A program made the translations under genes and the position numbers. Below, in pieces: positions 5,966-14,399 of a stretch of 15,515 bases of DNA. How positions within the stretch are numbered: the stretch's first letter is position 1; the number at the start of each line of letters is the position of its first letter. The notes beneath the pieces are model-generated. The model did no database searches. It was not told the origin of the DNA and saw only the letters and a program-made list of their open reading frames with translations. Source of the stretch: CADEED01 sp036274075 (GTDB lineage Bacteria > Pseudomonadota > Gammaproteobacteria > Steroidobacterales > Steroidobacteraceae); contig DASUGK010000107.1 in assembly GCA_036274075.1 (NCBI GenBank), positions 1-15,515 of the forward strand, read 5' to 3'.

Positions 5966-7393
5966 ATGCACGCGCGACTCCGACCGGTTCGCAGGCTCGC
6001 AGGCCCGACCTGGGTCAACGACACCCACTCGGCCCTGAATCGCACTGCGGTATCCCGCATCCTGGAACCGCGAACCGTCGCGGAAGTAGCGGACCTGGTG
6101 GCTACCGCGGCCGCGCGCGGCGAACCTCTCGCCGTCGCCGGCGCGCGCCATGCCATGGGCGGCCAGCAATTCCTCGGCGGCGGACTGCTGCTCGACATGC
6201 GCCGGCTCAACCAGGTGCGCTGGTTCGATCGCGGCGCCGCGCATTTCGAGGTCGAAGCCGGCATCACCTGGCCGGACGTGATACGCGGCTACCTGGCGCT
6301 GCAACGCGGCCCCGGGTCGCAGGTGGGCATCCGCCAGAAACAGACCGGCGCCGACCGCCTGACCGTGGGCGGCGCCGTGGCCGCGAACATCCATGGCCGC
6401 GGGCTCACTGCCCGGCCTTTCGTCGCCGACCTCGAGGGCCTCGAAGTGGTGACGGCGCGTGGCGAGCTCGTGCGCTGCAGCCGCGAGGAGAATGCGTCGC
6501 TGTTCCGCCACGTGGTCGGCGGTTATGGCCTGTTCGGCGTGGTCACGGCGGCCACGCTGCGGCTGGTCCCGCGGCGCAAGGTCGAACGCTGCGTGACGCA
6601 ACTGGAAATCGAAGAGCTCATGGATGCCTTCGACGAGCGCATCGCCGCCGGCCACCTGTACGGCGACTTCCAGTTCGCGACTGCGCCGCAGGGCGCCGAC
6701 TTCCTGCGGACCGGCGTGTTGTCCAGCTACCGCCCGGTGGAACCCGACCGCCCGATCCGCGCCGACCAGCGGCGGCTGTCGCAGGCCGACTGGAACGAAC
6801 TGCTGCGGCTGGCGCACTCCGACAAGCAGTCGGCCTTCCGTACCTTCACTGAATTCTATTTGGACACGCATGGGCAGCTCTACTGGAGCGACACCCACCA
6901 GCTCAACCTGTATCTCGAGGACTACCACGGCGCGCTGGACCACCGCCTCGGCGCCGCGGTGCGTGGCAGCGAGATGATCACCGAGCTGTACGTGCCGCGG
7001 TCGAAGCTGCTGGGCTTCATGAACGACGTGCGCCGGGATTTCCGGCTCAACGGAGTGGACTTCATCTACGGCACCATCCGGCTCATCGAGTCGGAGAACG
7101 ACAGCGCATTGCCCTGGGCGCGCGAGCCCTGGGCCTGCGTGATCTTCAACCTGCACGTCGATCATCGGCCCGCCGACGTCGAGCGCGCCGCCGGCCATTT
7201 CCGGCGCCTCATCGATCACTCGCTGCGACACGGCGGCAGCTATTTCCTCACCTATCACCGCTACGCGACGCGCGAACAGCTCCTGGCCGCGCATCCCGGC
7301 ATGCGCGCCTTCCTCGATGCCAAGCTCGCGATCGATCCCGGCGAGGTGTTCCAGAGCGACTGGTACCGCCACATGAAGGAGTTGCTGGCGTGA
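5966..7393 (+). CDS. FAD-binding oxidoreductase (PCMH/VAO-type, FAD_binding_4)
   Basis: A 475-residue flavoenzyme of the vanillyl-alcohol-oxidase/PCMH fold. From the ATG at 5966, the FAD-binding domain covers about residues 25-210. It includes the 'EPRTVAEVADLV' entry helix, the GARHAMGG loop (59-66), whose His62 is a candidate for covalent attachment to FAD, then LTVGGAVAANIHGRG and the VVGGYGLFGVVTAATLRLVP block. The C-terminal substrate domain ends DPGEVFQSDWYRHM, the usual 'F..D..' close of this family. Members oxidise sugar lactones, alditols or related alcohols, or act like DprE1; the substrate cannot be deduced. An in-frame GTG at 5882 would add 28 residues, but this region carries the candidate operator, so the ATG is preferred. 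It overlaps the next gene by four bases. Confidence 0.85.
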   Translation: MHARLRPVRRLAGPTWVNDTHSALNRTAVSRILEPRTVAEVADLVATAAARGEPLAVAGARHAMGGQQFLGGGLLLDMRRLNQVRWFDRGAAHFEVEAGITWPDVIRGYLALQRGPGSQVGIRQKQTGADRLTVGGAVAANIHGRGLTARPFVADLEGLEVVTARGELVRCSREENASLFRHVVGGYGLFGVVTAATLRLVPRRKVERCVTQLEIEELMDAFDERIAAGHLYGDFQFATAPQGADFLRTGVLSSYRPVEPDRPIRADQRRLSQADWNELLRLAHSDKQSAFRTFTEFYLDTHGQLYWSDTHQLNLYLEDYHGALDHRLGAAVRGSEMITELYVPRSKLLGFMNDVRRDFRLNGVDFIYGTIRLIESENDSALPWAREPWACVIFNLHVDHRPADVERAAGHFRRLIDHSLRHGGSYFLTYHRYATREQLLAAHPGMRAFLDAKLAIDPGEVFQSDWYRHMKELLA

Positions 7394-7977
7394 GCGGGCG
7401 CGCAACCCACGGGAGCCGCACCGCCGCCCTGCTGCTGTGGAGTTGCATCGCGCTGTTCGCCGCGCGCGTCATCGGCCAGTTCGAAACCCTGGTGAGGGCG
7501 CCGGACTGGCTGCCTTCGATGGACGCCTGGTACTCGGGCCTGATGCCTTACTACCTGCTGCTGCCGGCGCAGATCCTGCTGCTCATGATCATGGCGGTGG
7601 TGGCCTGGAATCCGCGCATCCGCAGCGGGGATTTCGCGGCCGCGAACCCGCGCGCCGCGCGTGCCATGCGCACATTCGCGTATCTCTACCTCGCGGCCAT
7701 GGTGCTGCGGCTGGCTGTCAACCTCGCCGAGAACGGCGCGGAGTTCTGGCGCCACGGCGCCATCCCGGTGGCATTCCACTGGGTGCTGGCGCTGTTCCTG
7801 CTGGTGAGCGCGCGCCGCTCAGAAGGCCCGGTGCGGCTCGTGGGGCTCCCAGCCGAGTACCAGGATGAGGACGAGGAATCCGACGACATACCCCACGGCG
7901 ACGTACCACCCGTGCCGCAGCCACTGAACGACGGACTTGGCTTCGGGGAACAGGTTCGATACGGCGACGCCCGCTGA
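7390..7977 (+). CDS. small integral membrane protein coupled to the FAD oxidase
   Basis: The GTG at 7390 overlaps the oxidase stop (GTGA) and is preceded by a strong AAGGAG at 7376-7381, so translation is clearly coupled. The product is 195 residues. Four transmembrane segments are evident: AALLLWSCIALFAARVIGQF, YYLLLPAQILLLMIMAVVAW, FAYLYLAAMVLRLAVNLAE and IPVAFHWVLALFLLVSARR. The first 143 residues form the membrane unit. The last 52 (from SEGPVRLVGL onward) are acidic and proline-rich and come from antisense reading of the transporter gene's 3' end, so the tail is probably not conserved. A role as membrane anchor or partner for the oxidase is inferred from the coupling. No family recognised. 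Confidence 0.75.
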   Translation: MSGRATHGSRTAALLLWSCIALFAARVIGQFETLVRAPDWLPSMDAWYSGLMPYYLLLPAQILLLMIMAVVAWNPRIRSGDFAAANPRAARAMRTFAYLYLAAMVLRLAVNLAENGAEFWRHGAIPVAFHWVLALFLLVSARRSEGPVRLVGLPAEYQDEDEESDDIPHGDVPPVPQPLNDGLGFGEQVRYGDAR

Positions 7978-9024
7978 AGAGCCGAACCAGATCATCGATC
8001 CGCCGAAGCCCACGGCGTAGGCCAGCGCCCCCCAGTCGTATCCGCCCTGCTCCAGCGCCAGCTTGGTCAGCGGAATGTTGTCGAACACGGCGGAGAGGAA
8101 TCCCAGCCCGAAGGTCGTCCGCGCGGTGGCGGGCGGCAGCGATTCCACCGGCATCATCGAAGCCGACAACACCAGCGCCAGGAGGAACAGGCTGCCCTTG
8201 GCCGCTGCGGGCAGCACGGTGAAGTCCGGACGCCGCCACGGCGTGAGCAGCAGCAGGATGCCGATGACGGTCGCGCCGATGTACGGGAAGCTTTCCGCCT
8301 GCTCATCGGGCAGCCGGTTGGAGTAGACATTCGCGGCCACGGCGCCAATGAGCACGCCCGCCACGATGACCAGGCGCGAGACATCGAGGCGGATGCCAGG
8401 ATCGGGATCCGCCTGTATCGGTGAGTACCGCTGCTGCTGCCGCGCCGCCGGGATCGCGAACACGATGAAGGCGGCGACCGCCGCGACATAGGCGTGCAGG
8501 ACATCGAGCGGCGAGACGCCGTCGAGCCACATCATGGTGGTCGTGGTGTCGCCCACCACGCTGCCCGCGCCGCCGGCGTTGGACGCGGCCACCAGCGCCG
8601 CGAGGTAGCCGATGTGCACGCGGCCGCGGAATACCGCCGCCGCAATGGTGGCGCCGATCATCGCCGCGGCGATGTTGTCGAGGAATCCGGAGACCACGAA
8701 CACCAGCGCCAGCAGCACGAAGCCGCCCTTCCAGTCGTCGGGCAGCATTCGCGGCAATAACTTCGGCAACTCGCTGAGTTCGAAATGCCGGGCCAGCAGC
8801 GCGAACCCCACCAGCAGCGCGAACAGGTTCGCGAGGATCACCCATTCGGCATGCAGGTGGAAAAGCAGCCCCACCGCGCCGGGCGCGCCGTGGAAATCCC
8901 CGAGCAGCACCTTGTACGCGGTGATGGCGGCCAGCCCCAGCAACGCGACCGGTAGCGTGTGCCGGTGCAGGACGGCGACGCCCACCAGCGTCGCGCCGAA
9001 GAGCCAGAATTCGACCGGGATCAT
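7819..9024 (-). CDS. NhaD/ArsB-type ion transporter (IT superfamily permease)
   Basis: A 401-residue polytopic membrane protein (about 10-12 helices). It shows the duplicated IT-superfamily architecture: repeat 1 holds SGFLDNIAAAMIGATIAA (112-129) and ASNAGGAGSVVGDTTTTMMW (147-166), and repeat 2 holds LSAVFDNIPLTKLAL (310-323) and GGSMIWFGSSAGVAVSN (341-357). The paired LDNI/FDNIP and the SNAGGxxSxxGDxTTTMxW signature are typical of NhaD Na+/H+ antiporters and close relatives, where the membrane-embedded aspartates bind the ion. It is somewhat shorter than many NhaD proteins, so the ion is uncertain. The ATG at 9024 shares its A with the hutH stop (TGATG), implying coupled translation. The 3' end overlaps the convergent membrane-protein gene by 159 bases. 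Confidence 0.85.
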   Translation of the reverse strand: MIPVEFWLFGATLVGVAVLHRHTLPVALLGLAAITAYKVLLGDFHGAPGAVGLLFHLHAEWVILANLFALLVGFALLARHFELSELPKLLPRMLPDDWKGGFVLLALVFVVSGFLDNIAAAMIGATIAAAVFRGRVHIGYLAALVAASNAGGAGSVVGDTTTTMMWLDGVSPLDVLHAYVAAVAAFIVFAIPAARQQQRYSPIQADPDPGIRLDVSRLVIVAGVLIGAVAANVYSNRLPDEQAESFPYIGATVIGILLLLTPWRRPDFTVLPAAAKGSLFLLALVLSASMMPVESLPPATARTTFGLGFLSAVFDNIPLTKLALEQGGYDWGALAYAVGFGGSMIWFGSSAGVAVSNLFPEAKSVVQWLRHGWYVAVGYVVGFLVLILVLGWEPHEPHRAF

Positions 9025-10532
9025 CAATGGGGCTTGGGGGCGTGCGCGGCGATGACGCCTGTGCGCACGGCCTCGGTCATGGCGGCGATGTCGGGTGCCA
9101 GGTAGCGGTCGATGTCGTAGTGCGGCACGCGCGAGCGGATCTCGCGCATGACGGCGCGCAGCTTCGGTGAGGTCTCGAAGGGTGCGCGCAGGTCCACGCC
9201 CTGCGCCGCGGCCAGCAACTCGATGGCGAGGATGCCCGAGGTGTTGGCGCAAATGTCGCCGAGCTTGCGGGCGGCGAACGTGGCCATGGACACGTGGTCT
9301 TCCTGGTTGGCCGAGGTGGGCAGGGAATCCACGCTCGCCGGGTGCGCGAGCAGCTTGTTCTCCGAGGCCAGCGCCGCCGCGGTGACGTGCGCGATCATGA
9401 ACCCGGAGTTCACGCCGCCGTCCTTCACCAGAAACGGCGGCAATCCCGACAGCGTGGCGTCGATGAGCAGCGCGATGCGCCGCTCCGACAGCGCGCCGAT
9501 CTCCGCCACGGCGAGCGCGAGATTGTCGGCCGCGAAGGCCACCGGCTCGGCGTGGAAATTGCCGCCGGACAGCACCTCGCCACTTTCCGGGAACACCAGC
9601 GGGTTGTCGGAGACACCATTGGCCTCGCGCATCAGCACCACGCGCGCGGCCTCGATCTGGTCGGAGCAGGCACCCATGACCTGCGGCTGGCAGCGCAGTG
9701 AATAGGGATCCTGCACCTTGCCGCATTCGCGGTGGCTGGAGTTGATGGGGCTGTCGGCCAGCAACTCGCGGTAGGCAGCGGCCGCGGCGATCTGGCCCGG
9801 ATGGCCGCGCAGCTCGTGGATGCGCGCGTCGAAGGGGCTGGCCGAACCTTCCGCCGCGTCCACCGACAACGCACCCGCCACCAGCGCCGTGGCATACAGG
9901 TTGTCGATGGCGAACAGGTTGCACAGTGCCAGCGCCGTGGAGGTCTGCGTGCCGTTGAGCAGCGCGAGGCCTTCCTTGGCGGCCAGCGTGATGGGCGCGA
10001 GGCCGGCGCGTTTCAGTCCCTCGGCTGCAGGCAACACGCGGCCTTCACATTCGACTTCGCCGACGCCCAGCAATACCGCGGCCAGGTGCGCCAGCGGCGC
10101 GAGATCGCCGCTCGCGCCCACCGAACCCTTGGACGGCACGCGCGGCAGCACGTCGGCGTTGTAGAGCTTCAGCAGCGCATCGACCAGCTCGCGGCGCACG
10201 CCGGAAAAACCGCGTGACAGCGCCACGATTTTCAGGGCCAGCATCAGCCGCACGACATTCGCCGGCAGCGGCTCGCCGACGCCCACCGCATGGGACAACA
10301 CGAGGTTCCGCTGCAAGAGCTCGAGTTGCCCGGTGGGAATGTGGGTCTGCGCCAGCCGGCCGAAGCCGGTATTGACGCCGTACGCAGGCTGGCCGCGTTT
10401 GACGATGTCGGCCACGGCCTGCGCACCGCGGTCTATGGCACTTGCAGCGGTGTCGGACAGCGCCAGGCGGGCGCCGCCGCGCGACAAATCACACAAGGTG
10501 GTGAAATTGACGGGATTGCCGATCTCGAACAT
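9024..10532 (-). CDS. hutH: histidine ammonia-lyase
   Basis: A 502-residue cytosolic enzyme converting L-histidine to trans-urocanate and ammonia, the first step of histidine degradation. The MIO cofactor precursor triad Ala140-Ser141-Gly142 lies in GSVGASGDLAPLAHLA. Other active-site residues are present: Tyr51 (QPAYGVNTGFG), His81 in LVLSHAVGVG, which favours histidine over tyrosine or phenylalanine, Asn193 (LLNGTQ), the QDPYSLRCQPQ block (274-284) with Tyr277 and Arg280, and Glu411 in NQEDHVSM. Length matches the usual about 510. The ATG at 10532 gives a normal N-terminus (MFEIGNPVNF); no clear ribosome-binding site is seen. None of hutU, hutI or hutG is adjacent; instead a transporter gene follows with a one-base overlap. 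Confidence 0.97.
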   Translation of the reverse strand: MFEIGNPVNFTTLCDLSRGGARLALSDTAASAIDRGAQAVADIVKRGQPAYGVNTGFGRLAQTHIPTGQLELLQRNLVLSHAVGVGEPLPANVVRLMLALKIVALSRGFSGVRRELVDALLKLYNADVLPRVPSKGSVGASGDLAPLAHLAAVLLGVGEVECEGRVLPAAEGLKRAGLAPITLAAKEGLALLNGTQTSTALALCNLFAIDNLYATALVAGALSVDAAEGSASPFDARIHELRGHPGQIAAAAAYRELLADSPINSSHRECGKVQDPYSLRCQPQVMGACSDQIEAARVVLMREANGVSDNPLVFPESGEVLSGGNFHAEPVAFAADNLALAVAEIGALSERRIALLIDATLSGLPPFLVKDGGVNSGFMIAHVTAAALASENKLLAHPASVDSLPTSANQEDHVSMATFAARKLGDICANTSGILAIELLAAAQGVDLRAPFETSPKLRAVMREIRSRVPHYDIDRYLAPDIAAMTEAVRTGVIAAHAPKPH

Positions 10533-10541
10533 CGCGCGATG

Positions 10542-10571
10542 ATGCCAGAGGGCGGCGCGCTTCCCTAGAAT
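10542..10571 (+). promoter_or_regulatory. possible promoter for the oligopeptidase B operon
   Basis: TAGAAT (10566-10571) is a good -10 hexamer, with ATGCCA (10542-10547) as a modest -35 at an 18-base spacing. It lies in the 68-base divergent gap between hutH and the peptidase gene and would start transcription about 20 bases before the ATG at 10601. Confidence 0.4.
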
Positions 10572-10600
10572 GGGTGCACTCTCCTTTCCAGGTCCCCGCC

Positions 10601-12787
10601 ATGTCCATTGCCCGATTCCGTCCTATCGCCCTTCTTGCCTTCGTTGCTCTACTGTCAGCCTGCAATACCAACATGAAGCAAACACCCGCCGCCATTGCCG
10701 TCCCCGTCGCCGCGCCGCAGGCCCCCGTGCCGCCGGTCGCCGCGAAGAAGCCTTTCCAGGTGGTCTCGCCCCATGGCACCCGCGAAGACGAGTACTACTG
10801 GCTGCGCGACGACAAGCGCGAGAACGCGGAGGTGCTGGCGTACATCAGGGCGGAGAACGATTACGCCGACCGCATGCTGGAGCACACCCGGCCGCTGGCG
10901 GCCAAGGTCTACAACGAGATCGTCGGCCGGCTGCAGCAGGACGATTCCACGGTGCCGTATCTCATGAACGGCTACTGGTACTACCGGCGCTTCGAGACCG
11001 GCAAGGAGTACCCGATCTACGCGCGTCGCAAGGGCACGAAGGACGCGCCCGAGGAAATCCTGCTCAACGTGAACGAGATGGCCGCGGGACACGATTTCTT
11101 CGACGTCGGCGAAATGGCCGTCAGCCCGGACAGCAGGCTGCTGGCCTGGGCCGAGGACACCGTCGGCCGGCGCCAGTACACCATCCGCGTGATGGAGATC
11201 GCCACGCGCAAGGTGCATCCGCTGGCGCTCGCCAACGTGGAAAACAACGTGGTCTGGGCCGGCGACAACAAGACCTTCCTCTACATCGAGAAGGATCCGA
11301 AGACGCTGCTCGGCTACAAGGTGCGCCGGCATTCCATCGACAGCGACAATCTCGACGATGTCACCGCCGATCCTCTGGTCTGGGAGCAGACCGACGAGAG
11401 CTTCTACACCGGCGTGGGCAAATCCAAGGACGACAAGTACCTGTGGATCGGCACGCAGAGCACGGTGTCGTCCGAGGTCTGGTATGCCGATGCCAACGAC
11501 CCGAAGCTGGAATTCAAGGTCTTCCTGCCGCGCGAGCGTGACCACGAATACCACTTGGAGCACGCCAACGGCCGCTGGATCGTGCGCACCAACTGGAAGG
11601 CGAAGAACTTCCGCATCGTCGAGGTGAAGCCGGGCGACGAGGCAAAGCGCGACAAGTGGATCGACATCATCGCGCATCGCGAGGACGCCTTCGTCGATGC
11701 CTTCGACGTGTCGAAGAAGTTCCTGGCCATCGAGGAGCATTCCGGCGGATTGCGCAAATTGCGCATCCATCCCTGGGACGGCGGCAAGGACGTGTTCGTC
11801 ACGGCCGACGAGCCCAGCTACACCATGGCGCTGGACGTGAATCGCGAATTCGACAGCGACAAGCTGCGCTACACCTACACCTCGATGGTGACGCCACGCA
11901 CCACCTACGACTATGACTTCACGACGGGCCAGCGCGAGCTGCTCAAGCGCGAGCCGGTGCTGGGCGGTTACGACCCGTCGAAGTACGCCACCGAGTTCGC
12001 CTGGGCGACGGCGCGCGACGGCACCAGGGTGCCCGTGTCCATCGTGTACGCCAAGGCCACGCCGCGCGACGGCACGGCGCCGCTGCTGCAGATCGGCTAC
12101 GGCTCCTACGGCGCCTCGTATGACCCTGAGTTCTCTTATCTACCGCCGTCGCTGCTGGATCGCGGCTTCGTGGTTGCCATCGCCCACATCCGCGGCGGCC
12201 AGGAAATGGGCCGCGCCTGGTACGAGAACGGCAAGCTGCTGAACAAGAAGAATTCGTTCACCGACTTCATCGACGTGACGCGCTGGCTGGGCGCCAACAA
12301 GTACAACGATCCGAAGAAGGTGTTCGCCATCGGCCGTTCGGCGGGCGGCCTGCTCATGGGCGCGATTGCCAACATGGCGCCCTCCGACTACCGCGGCATC
12401 GTCATCGGCGTGCCTTTCGTGGACGTGGTCACGACCATGCTCGACGAGTCCATCCCGCTCACCACCAACGAGTTCGACGAATGGGGAAACCCGAAGGACG
12501 AGAAGTTCTACGACTACATGCTGTCTTACTCGCCGTACGACCAGCTGGGCGCGCACGATTACCCGGCCATGTTCGTGCACTCGGGACTCTGGGACAGCCA
12601 GGTGCAGTACTTCGAGCCGACGAAATACGTCGCACGGCTGCGCGCGCGCCGCACCGGCGACAGCCTGGTGGTCCTGCGCACCAACATGGAGGCCGGGCAC
12701 GGCGGCAAGTCGGGACGTTACGAGCGCTACAAGGAATACGCGGAGCAGTACGCCTTCATCCTCGACCAGGCCGGCATCCGGGACTGA
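10601..12787 (+). CDS. ptrB: oligopeptidase B (S9A family serine peptidase), lipoprotein form
   Basis: A 728-residue prolyl-oligopeptidase-family enzyme that cuts peptides after Arg/Lys. A beta-propeller region (about 60-440) is followed by the alpha/beta-hydrolase domain. The catalytic triad is Ser580 in GRSAGGLLMG, Asp665 in LWDSQVQYFEP and His700 in AGHGGKSGR, all in oligopeptidase B form. The GYGSYGASYDPEFS and AHIRGGQEMGRAWYENGK blocks are also typical. Unlike the cytosolic E. coli enzyme it starts MSIARFRPIALLAFVALLSAC, a lipoprotein signal with acceptor Cys21, then an Ala/Pro-rich linker, so it is predicted to sit on the periplasmic side of a membrane. The ATG at 10601 is chosen over an upstream GTG at 10574 because it gives a proper signal. 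The next gene begins one base after the stop. Confidence 0.95.
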   Translation: MSIARFRPIALLAFVALLSACNTNMKQTPAAIAVPVAAPQAPVPPVAAKKPFQVVSPHGTREDEYYWLRDDKRENAEVLAYIRAENDYADRMLEHTRPLAAKVYNEIVGRLQQDDSTVPYLMNGYWYYRRFETGKEYPIYARRKGTKDAPEEILLNVNEMAAGHDFFDVGEMAVSPDSRLLAWAEDTVGRRQYTIRVMEIATRKVHPLALANVENNVVWAGDNKTFLYIEKDPKTLLGYKVRRHSIDSDNLDDVTADPLVWEQTDESFYTGVGKSKDDKYLWIGTQSTVSSEVWYADANDPKLEFKVFLPRERDHEYHLEHANGRWIVRTNWKAKNFRIVEVKPGDEAKRDKWIDIIAHREDAFVDAFDVSKKFLAIEEHSGGLRKLRIHPWDGGKDVFVTADEPSYTMALDVNREFDSDKLRYTYTSMVTPRTTYDYDFTTGQRELLKREPVLGGYDPSKYATEFAWATARDGTRVPVSIVYAKATPRDGTAPLLQIGYGSYGASYDPEFSYLPPSLLDRGFVVAIAHIRGGQEMGRAWYENGKLLNKKNSFTDFIDVTRWLGANKYNDPKKVFAIGRSAGGLLMGAIANMAPSDYRGIVIGVPFVDVVTTMLDESIPLTTNEFDEWGNPKDEKFYDYMLSYSPYDQLGAHDYPAMFVHSGLWDSQVQYFEPTKYVARLRARRTGDSLVVLRTNMEAGHGGKSGRYERYKEYAEQYAFILDQAGIRD

Positions 12788-12788
12788 G

Positions 12789-13241
12789 ATGGGATTCGTT
12801 CGCGCGGCCGTGGTCGTGTCGATCTGCCTGCAGCTTTACTACCAGTTCAGCTGCGCGATCGTGTGGATGATGATAGCCATGGACGAGCGCCTGCCCCGCC
12901 ATCGAGACTTCGACGAGGAGTTGCTCGACTACCTGGGCATCGCCAAGGTGCTGGTGGCGCCGGTGAGCATCATCCTGCTCGTCGCAAAGCCGGACTGGGG
13001 CAAGCTGTTTACCGGGTGTGCCTTCCTGGTGTACGGCATCGCCGGCCTGTCCATGCCGATCATCGCGGGAAGCGACCATCCCATGGCCTGGTGGTACAAC
13101 ACGCGCGCCTACGGCGAAGGACCTCTGATATCGCTGGCGTTCACGTCGCTGGGGCTGGTGCTGCTGTTCCATCGCCAGATCGCGAGGCTGCTCGCGGGCC
13201 CTGCGCCGCAGCCGGACCCGGGAACTCCGCCGCCCGCCTGA
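12789..13241 (+). CDS. small four-helix membrane protein in the ptrB-mltA operon
   Basis: A 150-residue membrane protein starting one base after the ptrB stop (TGAGATG), so translation is likely coupled. Hydrophobic segments are AAVVVSICLQLYYQFSCAIV, YLGIAKVLVAPVSIILLVA, LFTGCAFLVYGIAGLSMPII and LISLAFTSLGLVLLFH. The loop after helix 1 is charged (DERLPRHRDFDEELLD). The tail is proline-rich (GPAPQPDPGTPPPA). No known family is recognised. It is followed after 12 bases by mltA, so the three genes probably form one operon; a link to envelope function is inference from context. Confidence 0.7.
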   Translation: MGFVRAAVVVSICLQLYYQFSCAIVWMMIAMDERLPRHRDFDEELLDYLGIAKVLVAPVSIILLVAKPDWGKLFTGCAFLVYGIAGLSMPIIAGSDHPMAWWYNTRAYGEGPLISLAFTSLGLVLLFHRQIARLLAGPAPQPDPGTPPPA

Positions 13242-13253
13242 ACTCCGTGTGAG

Positions 13254-14399
13254 ATGCTGACCAGGATTTCGCTGTTGCTGCTCGCGCTGGTGCTGAGCGC
13301 CTGCGTACACCAGCCAAGTGCGCCGGCCCCGGCCACGGCGCGTTTCCAGCCGGTGAGCTGGAATCGCGTGCCGGGCTGGCGCAGCGACGATGTACTCGCC
13401 GCGTGGCCGGCCCTCGTGAGCACCTGCAGCGTGCTGGGCTCGCGCGCGGAGTGGCAGTCCTTTTGCTCCTCGGTCGTCGCCACCAGTCCCATGGACGCCG
13501 CATTCGCGCGCGAATTCCTCGAGCGGCAGCTGACGCCGTATCGCATCGAGCGCGTGACCGGCCGCAAGCGCGAGACCACCGGCCTCGTGACCGGCTATTA
13601 CGAACCGTTGCTGCGCGGCTCTCGGGAACGCAGCGAGGTGTATGCGACGCCGCTGTACCGCCGGCCCGACGACCTGCTCATCGTGGACCTCGCGGCCGTC
13701 GTGCCGGAACTCAAGGGCAAACGCGTGCGCGGGCGGCTGGAGGGCAACAAGGTCGTGCCTTACTACTCGCGCGCCGCGACGCGCGAGGCGCCCGGCCTCG
13801 CCGGGCACGAGATCGTGTGGATCGACAATGCACTCGACGCGTTCATGCTCGAGGTGCAGGGATCGGGGCGCGTGCAACTCACGACCGGCGAGATCATCCG
13901 GCTGCAGTATGCCGACCAGAACGGGCAGCCCTATCGTTCGATCGGCCGTTACCTCGCCGACCAGGGCGTCATGACCATCGACCAGGTGAACATGCCGGCC
14001 ATCCGCAATTGGCTGGCCGCGAATCCGCACCGCGTGAACGAGGTGCTGGACAGTAATCCCAGCGTGGTGTTCTTCAGCGAGGCGCCGCTCGAGGACCCGG
14101 GCATCGGCCCGAAGGGTGCGCAAGGGTTGCCGCTCACGGCCGGCCGTTCGATCGCCATCGATCCGAAATTCCTGCCGCTGGGTGCGCCGATGTTCCTCTC
14201 GACCACCGCGCCCGGCGGGCAACCGCTGCAACGGTTGGTCGTCGCGCAGGACACCGGTGGCGCCATCCGCGGACCGGTGCGCGCCGACCTCTTCTTCGGC
14301 TTCGGCCCCGACGCCGGCCACCAGGCCGGCACGATGAAATACGACGGCGAGATGTGGCTGCTGTGGCCCAAGGGGACAGATTTATTTGCACCCGATTGA
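13254..14399 (+). CDS. mltA: membrane-bound lytic murein transglycosylase A
   Basis: A 381-residue outer-membrane lipoprotein that cleaves the glycan strands of peptidoglycan to 1,6-anhydro-muropeptides. The signal MLTRISLLLLALVLSAC has acceptor Cys17 (lipobox LSAC). The MltA domain is recognisable by TGYYEPLLRGS, LEVQGSGRVQL, the GPKGAQGLPLTAGRSIAIDP run leading into the 3D/double-psi barrel, and DTGGAIRGPVRADLFFGFGP. Asp333 in AQDTGGAI matches the catalytic Asp of E. coli MltA. Length is close to the usual 365-380. The natural C-terminal strand MWLLWPK is followed by GTDLFAPD and the stop, all encoded by the left arm of a hairpin repeat (14372-14425). The start has little ribosome-binding site and may rely on coupling to the preceding gene. 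Confidence 0.96.
   Translation: MLTRISLLLLALVLSACVHQPSAPAPATARFQPVSWNRVPGWRSDDVLAAWPALVSTCSVLGSRAEWQSFCSSVVATSPMDAAFAREFLERQLTPYRIERVTGRKRETTGLVTGYYEPLLRGSRERSEVYATPLYRRPDDLLIVDLAAVVPELKGKRVRGRLEGNKVVPYYSRAATREAPGLAGHEIVWIDNALDAFMLEVQGSGRVQLTTGEIIRLQYADQNGQPYRSIGRYLADQGVMTIDQVNMPAIRNWLAANPHRVNEVLDSNPSVVFFSEAPLEDPGIGPKGAQGLPLTAGRSIAIDPKFLPLGAPMFLSTTAPGGQPLQRLVVAQDTGGAIRGPVRADLFFGFGPDAGHQAGTMKYDGEMWLLWPKGTDLFAPD

Noticed and set aside
5828..7405. 525-codon open frame on the minus strand opposite the FAD oxidase
   Set aside because: It is a shadow of a GC-rich gene. The plus strand carries clear FAD-binding motifs, while the minus product is a His/Ala/Arg-rich mixture with no recognisable domain.
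9025..9924. A 300-codon N-terminal extension of the NhaD-like transporter
   Set aside because: The extension reads across hutH in another frame, and its product is low-complexity. The transporter begins properly at the ATG at 9024 overlapping the hutH stop.
12756..14321. 521-codon open frame on the minus strand opposite mltA and its upstream gene
   Set aside because: Composition typical of an antisense shadow. mltA has a complete domain and signal peptide on the plus strand.
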